Source: Spirochaetae bacterium HGW-Spirochaetae-7 | GTDB taxonomy: Bacteria; Spirochaetota; Spirochaetia; Treponematales; UBA12059 | Assembly (NCBI GenBank): GCA_002839245.1 | Contig: PGXR01000190.1 | Coordinates: 1 to 5,613 of the forward strand | Length of the DNA stretch: 5,613 nt | Direction: 5' to 3' | Part shown: piece after piece, positions 1 through 5,613 of the stretch | Numbering within the stretch: the first letter of the stretch is position 1 | Layout of the letters: each line of letters begins with the position of its first letter | Position numbers and translations under genes: made by a program | The notes under the pieces: generated by a model | Database searches by the model: none | The model's input: only the letters and a program-made list of their open reading frames with translations | Told to the model about the DNA's origin: nothing

Positions 1-820
1 AACGTACGAGGTACCGGTGGTCGCGAAGTACCCGGAAACCGAGCTGGATTCGCGCGACAAGCTGGGCAACTTCCTTGTTCCCTGGAATAATTCCTGGGTT
101 CCACTGAAGCATTTCTTCGATTTCGAAGTGCGCTCCGGCGTCTCACAGATATACTCTGAAAACGGCGAGCTGGCTTTCAGGCTCTACGCCAGCTCGATGT
201 CGGACAGCACCGACGCCGAGCGTCTGCTCAACGAACGGAAAGCAGTCGCGCTGTTCGCTGAAAAGATAGTCATGCCGCCAGGGTACAGCTACAAGCTCGA
301 CAACCCGCGCATCGAGATAGACGATTCGATACGCTCGCTCTTCGTCGCGATGGCCATCTCCGTCGTCCTCATCTACCTGCTCCTCTGCTTCCAGTTCAAC
401 TCGCTCTGGATACCGCTGATCATCCTCGTGACCATTCCCCTGGGCTTCGTGGGAGTCGTCGTATCGCTGTTCGCGTTCGGGTCGACGCTCAACCTCAATT
501 CGCTGCTCGGCACGATACTGCTGGGCGGAATAGTCGTGAACAACGCGATCATCATGATCGACTTCTACCTGAATACGCGAAAAGACTTTCCCGACCACCT
601 GGCGGCGATAGAAGCCACGGCCGCCCTGCGGTTCCAGCCCATCCTGATAACCACCCTGACCACGATATTCGGCATGCTCCCCATTGCCCTGAACCTCGGA
701 TCCGGCTCGTCGATACTGCAGCCGCTGGGCATCGCGGTCTCCGGCGGCCTGATATTCTCGACGTTCATGACGCTGTTCGCGGTTCCGGCCATCCTGAGTT
801 TCTGGAGATACAACCCATGA
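1..820 (+). CDS. RND-family efflux pump inner-membrane subunit, C-terminal part (5' end outside window)
   Basis: This is the C-terminal part of a proton-driven RND transporter of the AcrB/MexB (HAE-1-like) type, which exports substrates through an adaptor and an outer-membrane channel. The reading frame is open from base 2 (TYEVPV before the GTG at 17), so that GTG is internal. Counting from codon 17, residues 1-100 are the end of the second periplasmic loop, including a PPGY motif near 87-90. Five membrane helices follow (TM8-TM12), at about 109-126, 130-155, 162-185, 207-226 and 234-263. Family signatures are GGIVVNNAIIMIDF (170-183) and RFQPILITTLTTIFGMLP (205-222). The protein ends soon after TM12 with a very short tail (WRYNP). 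The TM4 proton-relay acidic residues lie outside the window, so activity cannot be judged. The stop overlaps the next gene by ATGA, so the two are translationally coupled. The substrate is unknown. Confidence 0.95.
   Translation, partial: TYEVPVVAKYPETELDSRDKLGNFLVPWNNSWVPLKHFFDFEVRSGVSQIYSENGELAFRLYASSMSDSTDAERLLNERKAVALFAEKIVMPPGYSYKLDNPRIEIDDSIRSLFVAMAISVVLIYLLLCFQFNSLWIPLIILVTIPLGFVGVVVSLFAFGSTLNLNSLLGTILLGGIVVNNAIIMIDFYLNTRKDFPDHLAAIEATAALRFQPILITTLTTIFGMLPIALNLGSGSSILQPLGIAVSGGLIFSTFMTLFAVPAILSFWRYNP
804..808 (+). promoter_or_regulatory. Shine-Dalgarno of the TolC-family gene
   Basis: GGAGA lies inside the last codons of the RND gene, 8 bases before the ATG at 817. It supports that ATG as the start and allows independent as well as coupled initiation. 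Confidence 0.7.
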
Positions 821-2109
821 GACAGCCATTGCCCCTGCTGCTGCTCGCCATGGCGCTGGTGCCGCTATGGGCCGAACCGATGACGCTGTCCCTGGATGAC
901 GCGGTGGGACTGGCCATGCGCGCCAGCCTGGACATGCAGGGCAACGACCTCGCCGTCGCGTCGGCCAAGCGGAGCCTCGAGAACAGCTGGAACCTCTTCC
1001 TTCCTGGCATCAGCTCCTCCCTGGGCGCCAGCCTGAGCGACGATCTCTTCATCGATACGCCGGCCAGGGCGGGAGTCGCGGCAGCGAATCCCTTCGGGAC
1101 CACCGTCACCCTGGGCACCAGGCTGACCGTCGGCACCGCCGTATTGTTCGACCTCGAGGCGAGGCGGGCAGCGTACCGTTCCTCCGTCCTCGATCGGCAG
1201 ATGGCCTCGGCCAGCCTGACAAGGGACGTGGAGAAGGCCTATTTCGCGATTGTCTCGCTTGAACTCGACCTGCAGAACAAGGGCAAGGCAGCCGAACTCT
1301 CGGCCGAACGCCAGCGCCTGGCCGCCTTCCGATTCGAGCGCGGGCTGGGTTCCGAGCTCGACGTGCTCAAGGCGCAGATGTCAGAACTGAACGCACGCGC
1401 CGCCGTGGAGAAAGCCGACGCTGACTTCCGGAAGCGACAGGCCACCTTCAGGCGACAACTCGGCCTGCCCGCCGGGACCCAGCTGACGCTGTCGACGGCT
1501 CTCGAGATACCGCCCGGCATCCACCCGCAAGCCCCGGAAAGCCTGATCGACGGGCGCCTGGACCTGGAGAAAGCCAGGCTGGCCATGGCGGCTGCGGCAA
1601 GCGCCGTAGCCCGGTACGACGCGACGGTCCGCCTGCCGGTGGTGACCCTCGAGGCGGGGTGGAACTTCGGGCTCGATGATTTTTCGGACTCGAGCGATCA
1701 ATTCACGCTGAAAGCCGGGCTCGCCTTCAACCCCGACGCCTGGATACCCAGGTCGCAGAAGGACCTGGCGCTGCGCTCGCTCAGGGAAGCCCAGGACAGC
1801 CAGGCCGCGAAATACCAGCAGGGCCTGCGCAACGCGCGCGACGAGATAGAAGCGCTGCTCCTGGACATCGGCCTTGCGGCTAGAAGCCTGGAGCTTGCCG
1901 ACGGGCAGGTAAGCCTGGCGGAGCGAATCTACGTGCGAACCAAGGAAGCCTGGGAACGGGCTTCCGCGACAGGCCTCGAACTCGAGGAAGCCGGCCTGGC
2001 CGTCGATTCGGCGCAGCAGTCGCTGATCGCGGTACGGTACCAGTACCTGTCACTGCTCATAGACCTGGGTTACGCCCTGAACGTAGACTGGCGGACGCTG
2101 GCGCCATAG
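817..2109 (+). CDS. TolC-family outer-membrane efflux channel protein
   Basis: This is an outer-membrane factor of the TolC/OprM/CusC superfamily, 430 residues, within the family's usual 400-500. It would form the trimeric barrel and periplasmic tunnel for the upstream RND pump. Residues 1-19 are a signal peptide: a short basic start, a Leu-rich core and an LWA|EP cleavage site after A19. No Cys follows the cleavage site, so it is not lipidated like OprM. The mature protein begins with the typical MTLSLDDAVGLAMRAS segment. Two Ala/Leu/Glu-rich helical repeats follow, about 125-215 and 310-410, each holding family-like stretches such as RFERGLGSELDVLKAQ (first repeat) and RASATGLELEEAGLAVDSAQ (second). 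Strand-like segments near 65-110 and 265-300 would form the barrel. The start is fixed by the ATGA overlap with the RND gene, a GGAGA at 8 bases and the signal peptide. No convincing terminator follows. Family assignment is secure; substrate is unknown. Confidence 0.92.
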   Translation: MRQPLPLLLLAMALVPLWAEPMTLSLDDAVGLAMRASLDMQGNDLAVASAKRSLENSWNLFLPGISSSLGASLSDDLFIDTPARAGVAAANPFGTTVTLGTRLTVGTAVLFDLEARRAAYRSSVLDRQMASASLTRDVEKAYFAIVSLELDLQNKGKAAELSAERQRLAAFRFERGLGSELDVLKAQMSELNARAAVEKADADFRKRQATFRRQLGLPAGTQLTLSTALEIPPGIHPQAPESLIDGRLDLEKARLAMAAAASAVARYDATVRLPVVTLEAGWNFGLDDFSDSSDQFTLKAGLAFNPDAWIPRSQKDLALRSLREAQDSQAAKYQQGLRNARDEIEALLLDIGLAARSLELADGQVSLAERIYVRTKEAWERASATGLELEEAGLAVDSAQQSLIAVRYQYLSLLIDLGYALNVDWRTLAP

Positions 2110-2183
2110 AGTCTAATCAAGAATGGCGGATGGAAAGCGCCGAGACATGGAGAGGGTAAGGATCAAAAAACTCGAAATCTTTA

Positions 2184-2212
2184 TTGACACGTATTAATAC
2201 ACGTATTATGCT
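2184..2212 (+). promoter_or_regulatory. Sigma70-type promoter of hicAB
   Basis: A perfect -35 box TTGACA (2184-2189) and a -10 box TATGCT (2207-2212, 4 of 6 matches to TATAAT) are separated by the ideal 17 bases. An A-rich stretch just upstream (2165-2183) resembles an UP element. The line 2161-2220 holds only 16 G+C in 60 bases by hand count, far below its surroundings. By the standard -12 to -7 numbering of the -10 box, +1 falls on base 2219, the A of the hicA ATG. An alternative -10, TATTAT at 2204-2209, has a 14-base spacer and is less likely. Confidence 0.82.
2187..2208 (+). repeat. Overlapping direct and inverted repeat in the hicAB promoter spacer (candidate HicB operator)
   Basis: ACACGTATTA occurs twice, at 2187-2196 and 2199-2208, offset by 12 bases. 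Inside it, GTATTAATAC (2191-2200) is a perfect 10-base palindrome. A third half-site GTATT lies at 2203-2207, so the order is GTATT, AATAC, GTATT. The repeat fills the spacer and touches both promoter boxes, so a bound protein would block RNA polymerase. HicB-type antitoxins with C-terminal DNA-binding domains are known to repress their own operons at promoter palindromes. That HicB binds here is inference. Confidence 0.6.
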
Positions 2213-2218
2213 GTTTTA

Positions 2219-2425
2219 ATGAGAAGCTGGACCTCAAAGGATATATTGAGACGTCTTTCCGAAGACGGGTGGGTCGTCAAACATCAAGTCGGTTCCCACG
2301 TCCAGCTCGTTCACCCAATAAAAGCCGGAAAAGTCACAGTACCGCATCCAAACAAGGATCTTGCTCCCGGAACGGTACGAAGCATTGCCCGGCAAGCCGG
2401 AATTGCCTTGGAGGTGCCACCATGA
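2219..2425 (+). CDS. hicA: HicA-type mRNA interferase toxin
   Basis: This is a 68-residue HicA/YcfA-family toxin, a small protein with a double-stranded-RNA-binding-like fold that cleaves mRNA and arrests growth when free of HicB. The full family pattern is present: N-terminal helix TSKDILRRLSEDGW (5-18), the G-S-H motif at 25-27 with the conserved catalytic His at 27, a strand with VTVPHPNKDLAPGTVRSIARQAGI (39-62) and a short tail. Length is normal for the family. The ATG at 2219 is the only usable start that keeps the first helix: the frame closes upstream with TAA at 2195-2197 and no other start codon lies between. A TTG at 2246 preceded by AAAGG would cut off the conserved N-terminus. No Shine-Dalgarno is visible before the ATG, and the predicted +1 is the A of ATG, so the message is probably leaderless. 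The stop overlaps the hicB start (ATGA). G+C is lower than in the flanking genes, suggesting transfer. Confidence 0.93.
   Translation: MRSWTSKDILRRLSEDGWVVKHQVGSHVQLVHPIKAGKVTVPHPNKDLAPGTVRSIARQAGIALEVPP
2410..2415 (+). promoter_or_regulatory. Strong Shine-Dalgarno of hicB
   Basis: GGAGGT inside the end of hicA sits 6 bases before the ATG at 2422, close to an ideal ribosome binding site. It decides the hicB start in favour of 2422 over the longer open frame that begins at 2269. It contrasts with the absence of any such site before hicA. Confidence 0.85.
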
Positions 2426-2817
2426 AAATCTATTTATTCCCCGCATTCTTCCGTCGGACTGATTCGGGAACATATTCTGCCGATTTCCCGGATTTACCAG
2501 GGTGCGTCTCTGCTGGCAGTACTCTGGAAGAAATATTTGCAGGATCCAGAGAAAGCCTCTCGCTGCATCTCTACGGCATGCTTGAGGATGGCAATGCTAT
2601 TCCAGATGCTTGCGACCCTCAGGGTATTGTACAAGAACCTGGTGCTTTCATCGCCCTCGTCGAAGGTCATCCAGATATGATCCGAGATGAGCTCAGGAGC
2701 CGCTCGGTCAAGAAAACGCTCACCATTCCTGCCTGGATCAATGAAGAAGGAGAACGACGACGTATCAACTTTTCTCAAGTTCTGCAGGAAGCCCTTCGCG
2801 AGCGCTTAGGTGTCTAG
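2422..2817 (+). CDS. hicB: HicB-type antitoxin, likely autorepressor
   Basis: This is a 131-residue HicB-family antitoxin that binds and neutralises HicA and, through its C-terminal domain, probably binds the operon promoter. The N-terminal half is the degenerate RNase H-like HicB domain: YLFPAFFRR (4-12), GTYSADFPDLPGCVSAGSTLEEI (16-38) and a helix with ESLSLHLYGMLEDGNAIPDA (44-63). The C-terminal part, SVKKTLTIPAWINEEGERRRINFSQVLQEALRERLG, reads as a short strand plus two helices, the ribbon-helix-helix-type DNA-binding end seen in many HicB proteins with length near 130. The frame stays open further upstream, but that extension lies inside hicA in another frame and shows no HicB similarity. 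The start is set by GGAGGT and the ATGA overlap. It is followed after 9 bp by the convergent ftsK stop. It is intact, so the pair is probably functional. Confidence 0.94.
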   Translation: MKIYLFPAFFRRTDSGTYSADFPDLPGCVSAGSTLEEIFAGSRESLSLHLYGMLEDGNAIPDACDPQGIVQEPGAFIALVEGHPDMIRDELRSRSVKKTLTIPAWINEEGERRRINFSQVLQEALRERLGV

Positions 2818-2826
2818 AAAAGTAAA

Positions 2827-5325
2827 TCAAGCCTCTCCGTCAGCGACTGCATCAGGTTCGGCTGCTTCGGGCTCTTCGGGGCCAAAGTCAGGCACGTACC
2901 TGGCGCGCGGGCTCGGCGGACGCAGGCTGCCCATCTCGGGATTGTGCATGAGGTCGCGGGGCTTGGAGCCCTGGGCCTTGCCGACGATGCCCTTCTCTTC
3001 CATCAGCTCGACGAGGCGGGCCGCGCGGTTGTAGCCTATCTTGAGCTTGCGTTGCAGGAAGCTGGCGCTTGCCTTGCCCTGCGAAAGCACTATCTCCAGG
3101 GCCTTCTCGTACAAAGGATCGTCGTCCTCGGCGTCGAACAGGGACGGTCCCTCGTCGTCGTCGTCCTCGTCGACGAATATCTCCTCGTCTATGTAGTCTG
3201 GCGAGCCCAGGGTCTTCACGTGGGCCACCACGCGCTCGACTTCGTCCTCCGAGACGAACGCGCCCTGCATGCGCACCGGGAAGGCGTCGGAAGCGCTCGA
3301 GTACAGCATGTCTCCGCGGCCGAGCAGTTTCTCGGCGCCGACCATGTCGATGATGATGCGTGAGTCGAACTTGCCGGCGACCATGAAGGCTATGCGGCTG
3401 GGTATGTTGGCCTTGATCAGGCCGGTGATCACGTCGATGCTCGGCCTCTGCGTTGCGAGGACGAGGTGGATGCCTATCGCGCGCGACATCGCAGCCAGTC
3501 GCGCCAGCGTCGATTCCAGCTCCTTGCCCGTCGTCGCCATCAGGTCCGCGAATTCGTCTATTATCACGACGATGTACGGCAGCTTCTCCGTCGCCATGTT
3601 CTTCTCGACGATCTTGCGGTTGAACGAGCGGATGTCGCGCACGCCCATCGCGTCCAGGAGGCTGTAGCGCCTCTCCATCTCGCAGATGCAGTACTGCAGG
3701 GCCTGGAATGCGCGCTTGGGCTCGGTTATCACCGGCGTCAACAGGTGCGGGATGCCGTTGTACAGCTTGAGCTCGACGATCTTGGGGTCTATCAGGATAA
3801 GCTTGACCTCGTTGAACGAGCGCTTGTAGAGGATGGAGAGGATAATAGAGTTGACGCAGACCGACTTCCCCGAGCCGGTGGCGCCGGCTATGAGGAGATG
3901 CGGGGTCTGGGTCAGCTCGACGACCTGGACGTCGCCGGTGATGTCCTTGCCGAGGACCACCGGCACTTCCATCTTCGCGTTCTTGAAGACCTCGCTCTCG
4001 ACGATTTCCTTGAACGACACGATTGACCGCCGCTCGTTGGGCACCTCGATGCCGACCGCGTGCTTGCCCGGAATGGGAGCGACGATGCGGACGCTCGACG
4101 CGGCCAGGCGCAGGGCTATGTTGTCGCAAAGGTTGGCTATCTTCGACAGGCGCACCCCTGGCGCCGGCAGTATCTCGAACATGGTAATCACCGGACCCTT
4201 CTTGATTCCGGTGACCTCGGCCTCGATGCCGAACTCCATGAGCGTCTCGCGGAGCACGTCGGCCGCGCGGCGGGTCTTGTCGTCAATTATCCAGTACTGT
4301 CCGTCCGGGTAGTCTGTCAGGATGCCTTCGGTCGGCAGGGCGTATTTGACGACCGGCTTCTTAAAGGCGCTGCGCGCGGGCCTGGCAGGCTTCGCTGACA
4401 GTGCCGCCGCACGCACGGCATCGGCATGCTCTCCGTCCTGGAACACCTCGACCCTGGGCAACAGCGAGGGAAGCCGCTCGTCCGCGGGAACGTCGTCCGC
4501 GGGAACGTCGTCATCCCAGTACTCCGCGTCCAGGGCAGGATCGCTGCGGACGAGGCGGGGTTCCCCGGAGCCTCTGTTGAACATCACCTGGATGGGTTTG
4601 TCCTGTACGGCCTCGGCCCTGACAGGTTCCTCGTCGTCGCAACGGTCCTCGGAGCCAATGTCCTCGAGGGTACCGGTTTCGTCGAGGGGCTCGAGGCTTT
4701 CGGCTTCCAGGTCCGTGGCCCCGGCGTCGGCTCTAGCATCCAAGGAACCGCCCATGGACGAGAGAAACGGAGCCGGCGGAAGGTCGGGATAGCTCAGTTC
4801 GAGCTTCCTCGGCTCGTAACCGGGCTCCTCGTCCTGCGAAGCCTCGTCGAAGGGCGAGGCCGCCGGCAAGCCATTCCGGGCCACTGATCCCGGGGCTTCT
4901 CCGCGGGCTATCCGCCTGGCGGCCAAGGCGATGAAAGCCGAAAAGAACAGGGTAAGCCCGAAGCCCAGGGCAGCAAGGCCGGCGACTCCGAACGGCGCCA
5001 GGCCGGGGAACAGCGAGAACCAGCGTGCAGGATAGTCCAGAAAACGCGCCGTCAACGCCAGCGAGCACAGCGGGACTATGCTGCAGACCAGCGCGAACAG
5101 GATGTCCCAGCGAAAGCCCGGCATCGCGATGATTATGGCGCCGACCCATGGGTACGCGGGCAGCACGAAGGCGGCCCACGACAGTCCATCGAGGAGGAAA
5201 CCTCCGATGGCGACGTCAGTACCGAGCGCCGCCACGACGAGCAGCGCAAACAACGAGACGCCGAGGGCGCCCAGTCCGATGCACGAGGTGATGACGAGCG
5301 ACGATGTAGAATCCTTGTTTGCCAA
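2827..5325 (-). CDS. ftsK: FtsK/SpoIIIE-family DNA translocase
   Basis: This is a septum-anchored, ATP-driven DNA pump that clears and aligns chromosome ends at division and can activate XerCD at dif. I chose the TTG at 5325 (832 residues) because GGAG lies 8 bases before it and it is the first start after the uppP stop; an in-frame TTG at 5415 would lie inside uppP. There are four membrane helices at about 10-35, 45-68, 74-94 and 111-137. An acidic, Pro/Ala-rich linker spans about 140-325. The motor has KGPVITMFEILPAPGV (376-391), Walker A GATGSGKS (481-488), Walker B YIVVIIDEFADL (584-595) and HLVLATQRPS (620-629). An Asp/Glu run (713-736) leads into the DNA-reading winged-helix gamma domain (about 736-795) with the family-typical IGYNRAARLVELMEEKGIVG. 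A Pro/Glu-rich tail of about 35 residues follows. Length suits four-helix FtsK proteins; all motor motifs are intact. It is probably co-transcribed with uppP, since no promoter is obvious in the 40-base gap. Confidence 0.95.
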   Translation of the reverse strand: MANKDSTSSLVITSCIGLGALGVSLFALLVVAALGTDVAIGGFLLDGLSWAAFVLPAYPWVGAIIIAMPGFRWDILFALVCSIVPLCSLALTARFLDYPARWFSLFPGLAPFGVAGLAALGFGLTLFFSAFIALAARRIARGEAPGSVARNGLPAASPFDEASQDEEPGYEPRKLELSYPDLPPAPFLSSMGGSLDARADAGATDLEAESLEPLDETGTLEDIGSEDRCDDEEPVRAEAVQDKPIQVMFNRGSGEPRLVRSDPALDAEYWDDDVPADDVPADERLPSLLPRVEVFQDGEHADAVRAAALSAKPARPARSAFKKPVVKYALPTEGILTDYPDGQYWIIDDKTRRAADVLRETLMEFGIEAEVTGIKKGPVITMFEILPAPGVRLSKIANLCDNIALRLAASSVRIVAPIPGKHAVGIEVPNERRSIVSFKEIVESEVFKNAKMEVPVVLGKDITGDVQVVELTQTPHLLIAGATGSGKSVCVNSIILSILYKRSFNEVKLILIDPKIVELKLYNGIPHLLTPVITEPKRAFQALQYCICEMERRYSLLDAMGVRDIRSFNRKIVEKNMATEKLPYIVVIIDEFADLMATTGKELESTLARLAAMSRAIGIHLVLATQRPSIDVITGLIKANIPSRIAFMVAGKFDSRIIIDMVGAEKLLGRGDMLYSSASDAFPVRMQGAFVSEDEVERVVAHVKTLGSPDYIDEEIFVDEDDDDEGPSLFDAEDDDPLYEKALEIVLSQGKASASFLQRKLKIGYNRAARLVELMEEKGIVGKAQGSKPRDLMHNPEMGSLRPPSPRARYVPDFGPEEPEAAEPDAVADGEA
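4478..4512 (-). repeat. 15-bp in-frame tandem repeat in the ftsK linker
   Basis: The unit TCGTCCGCGGGAACG (plus-strand reading) occurs twice back to back at 4478-4492 and 4493-4507, followed by five more matching bases. Fifteen bases is five codons, so it encodes a repeated DDVPA pentapeptide (FtsK residues about 272-281) and copy changes keep the frame. It sits in the disordered linker, where length variation is expected to be tolerated. Confidence 0.9.
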
Positions 5326-5333
5326 TGCTTTCG

Positions 5334-5337
5334 CTCC
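5334..5337 (-). promoter_or_regulatory. Probable Shine-Dalgarno of ftsK
   Basis: On the minus strand GGAG is followed by 8 bases and then TTG (5325-5323). It is the only reasonable ribosome site in the short uppP-ftsK gap and favours TTG 5325 over the in-frame TTG at 5415 inside uppP. TTG is a weak start, so this choice is moderate in certainty. Confidence 0.55.
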
Positions 5338-5365
5338 GATCCTTGGTATCAGTATCGGCGTTTCG

Positions 5366-5613
5366 TCAGAGCAGGAACAGGCCGAGTAGGCCGGCCGGCA
5401 CCAGGTAGGCCGCAAACCACGCGAGTCTTCCCTTCTTTACGATTGGCATGAGAAGCAGGAGCGACGCGATGCCCGCGGCGAACGCGACGACGGAGCCCGC
5501 CGCGAGCGGCGCCACGGCTACGGTGCCCGACAACGCGCCCTGGTCGCCCAGTTTCAGGACCAAGGCGCCGAGTATCGCCGGAATGGCCAGCAGGAAGGCG
5601 AATTCGCCCGCCT
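5366..5613 (-). CDS. uppP: Undecaprenyl-diphosphatase, C-terminal part (5' end outside window)
   Basis: Eighty-one C-terminal codons of a BacA/UppP-type membrane phosphatase are visible. The enzyme turns undecaprenyl diphosphate into the monophosphate so that the lipid carrier can be reused for peptidoglycan and other wall polymers; it also gives bacitracin tolerance. The visible frame starts AGEFAFLLAIPAILGALVLKL, matching the family stretch (A..FSFLLSIPAILGA) that follows the catalytic PGxSRSG motif, which must lie just beyond the window edge. Two hydrophobic segments follow: about 32-54 (GTVAVAPLAAGSVVAFAAGIASLLLLM) and the final helix ending GLLGLFLL. The stretch MPIVKKGRLAWFAAYLVPAGLLGL matches the usual UppP ending (basic loop, then F..Y....G). 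Catalytic residues cannot be checked. An apparent TTG start at 5563 is internal. The stop lies 40 bases before the chosen ftsK start on the same strand, suggesting one transcript. Confidence 0.85.
   Translation of the reverse strand, partial: AGEFAFLLAIPAILGALVLKLGDQGALSGTVAVAPLAAGSVVAFAAGIASLLLLMPIVKKGRLAWFAAYLVPAGLLGLFLL

Noticed and set aside
143..829. 228-residue minus-strand open frame opposite the RND gene
   Set aside because: Its product is low-complexity and rich in R, E, Q and H, as expected of the antisense of a GC-rich membrane protein gene. The plus-strand frame has clear RND motifs.
2102..2128. CGCCAT/ATGGCG inverted repeat after tolC as an intrinsic terminator
   Set aside because: The stem is only 6 bp with a 15-base loop and no T-run follows, and half of the stem lies in the tolC coding end.
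2246..2248. TTG with AAAGG upstream as the true hicA start
   Set aside because: It would remove the conserved N-terminal segment (TSKDI) that begins the HicA fold.
2269..2817. Longer 182-residue version of hicB
   Set aside because: The extra 51 residues come from hicA read in another frame and do not resemble HicB. The ATG at 2422 has GGAGGT at 6 bases.
2888..4129. 413-residue minus-strand frame inside ftsK
   Set aside because: It is an off-frame shadow with R/G/H/P-rich sequence. The ftsK frame carries Walker A, Walker B and gamma-domain motifs over the same bases.
2944..4887. Several plus-strand open frames of 94-186 codons opposite ftsK
   Set aside because: They are all antisense shadows of the GC-rich ftsK gene with biased composition and no recognisable domain.
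1..5613. CRISPR arrays, tRNA or rRNA genes, insertion sequences, phage attachment sites
   Set aside because: I saw no spaced repeats, tRNA-like cloverleaf, transposase or integrase reading frame; nearly all bases are accounted for by the six genes.

Overview
The window comes from a GC-rich bacterium with a double membrane: an RND efflux pump subunit is followed by a TolC-type outer-membrane channel carrying a signal peptide. The genes at both edges are cut by the window. All recognisable genes belong to known families, and I see no undescribed multi-gene system. Phylum cannot be fixed from this sequence. Heavy use of the Ile codon ATA in a GC-rich setting is unusual, and a spirochaete-like source is only a guess.

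Layout. Positions 1-2109 (+): the C-terminal third of an RND inner-membrane pump, overlapping by ATGA a complete TolC-family outer-membrane factor; together they are the tail of an efflux operon whose adaptor gene probably lies upstream. Positions 2110-2218: a short AT-rich gap with a near-consensus sigma70-type promoter and a nested GTATT/AATAC repeat. Positions 2219-2817 (+): a complete hicA-hicB type II toxin-antitoxin pair, also overlapping by ATGA. Positions 2827-5325 (-): a complete ftsK/spoIIIE-type DNA translocase, convergent with hicB and only 9 bp from it. Positions 5366-5613 (-): the C-terminal end of undecaprenyl-diphosphatase (uppP/bacA), upstream of ftsK on the same strand.

How the parts work together. 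Pump and channel form an envelope-spanning exporter, presumably with an adaptor not seen here. HicA is an mRNA-cleaving toxin and HicB its antitoxin and likely autorepressor. Their promoter places the predicted transcription start exactly on the A of the hicA ATG, so the toxin may be read from a leaderless message, whereas the antitoxin has a strong Shine-Dalgarno. UppP (lipid carrier recycling for the cell wall) and FtsK (chromosome segregation at the septum) are housekeeping genes. The hicAB pair has about 51% G+C by hand count against 62-70% in sampled neighbouring lines, so it looks like an acquired cassette placed between two resident gene groups.
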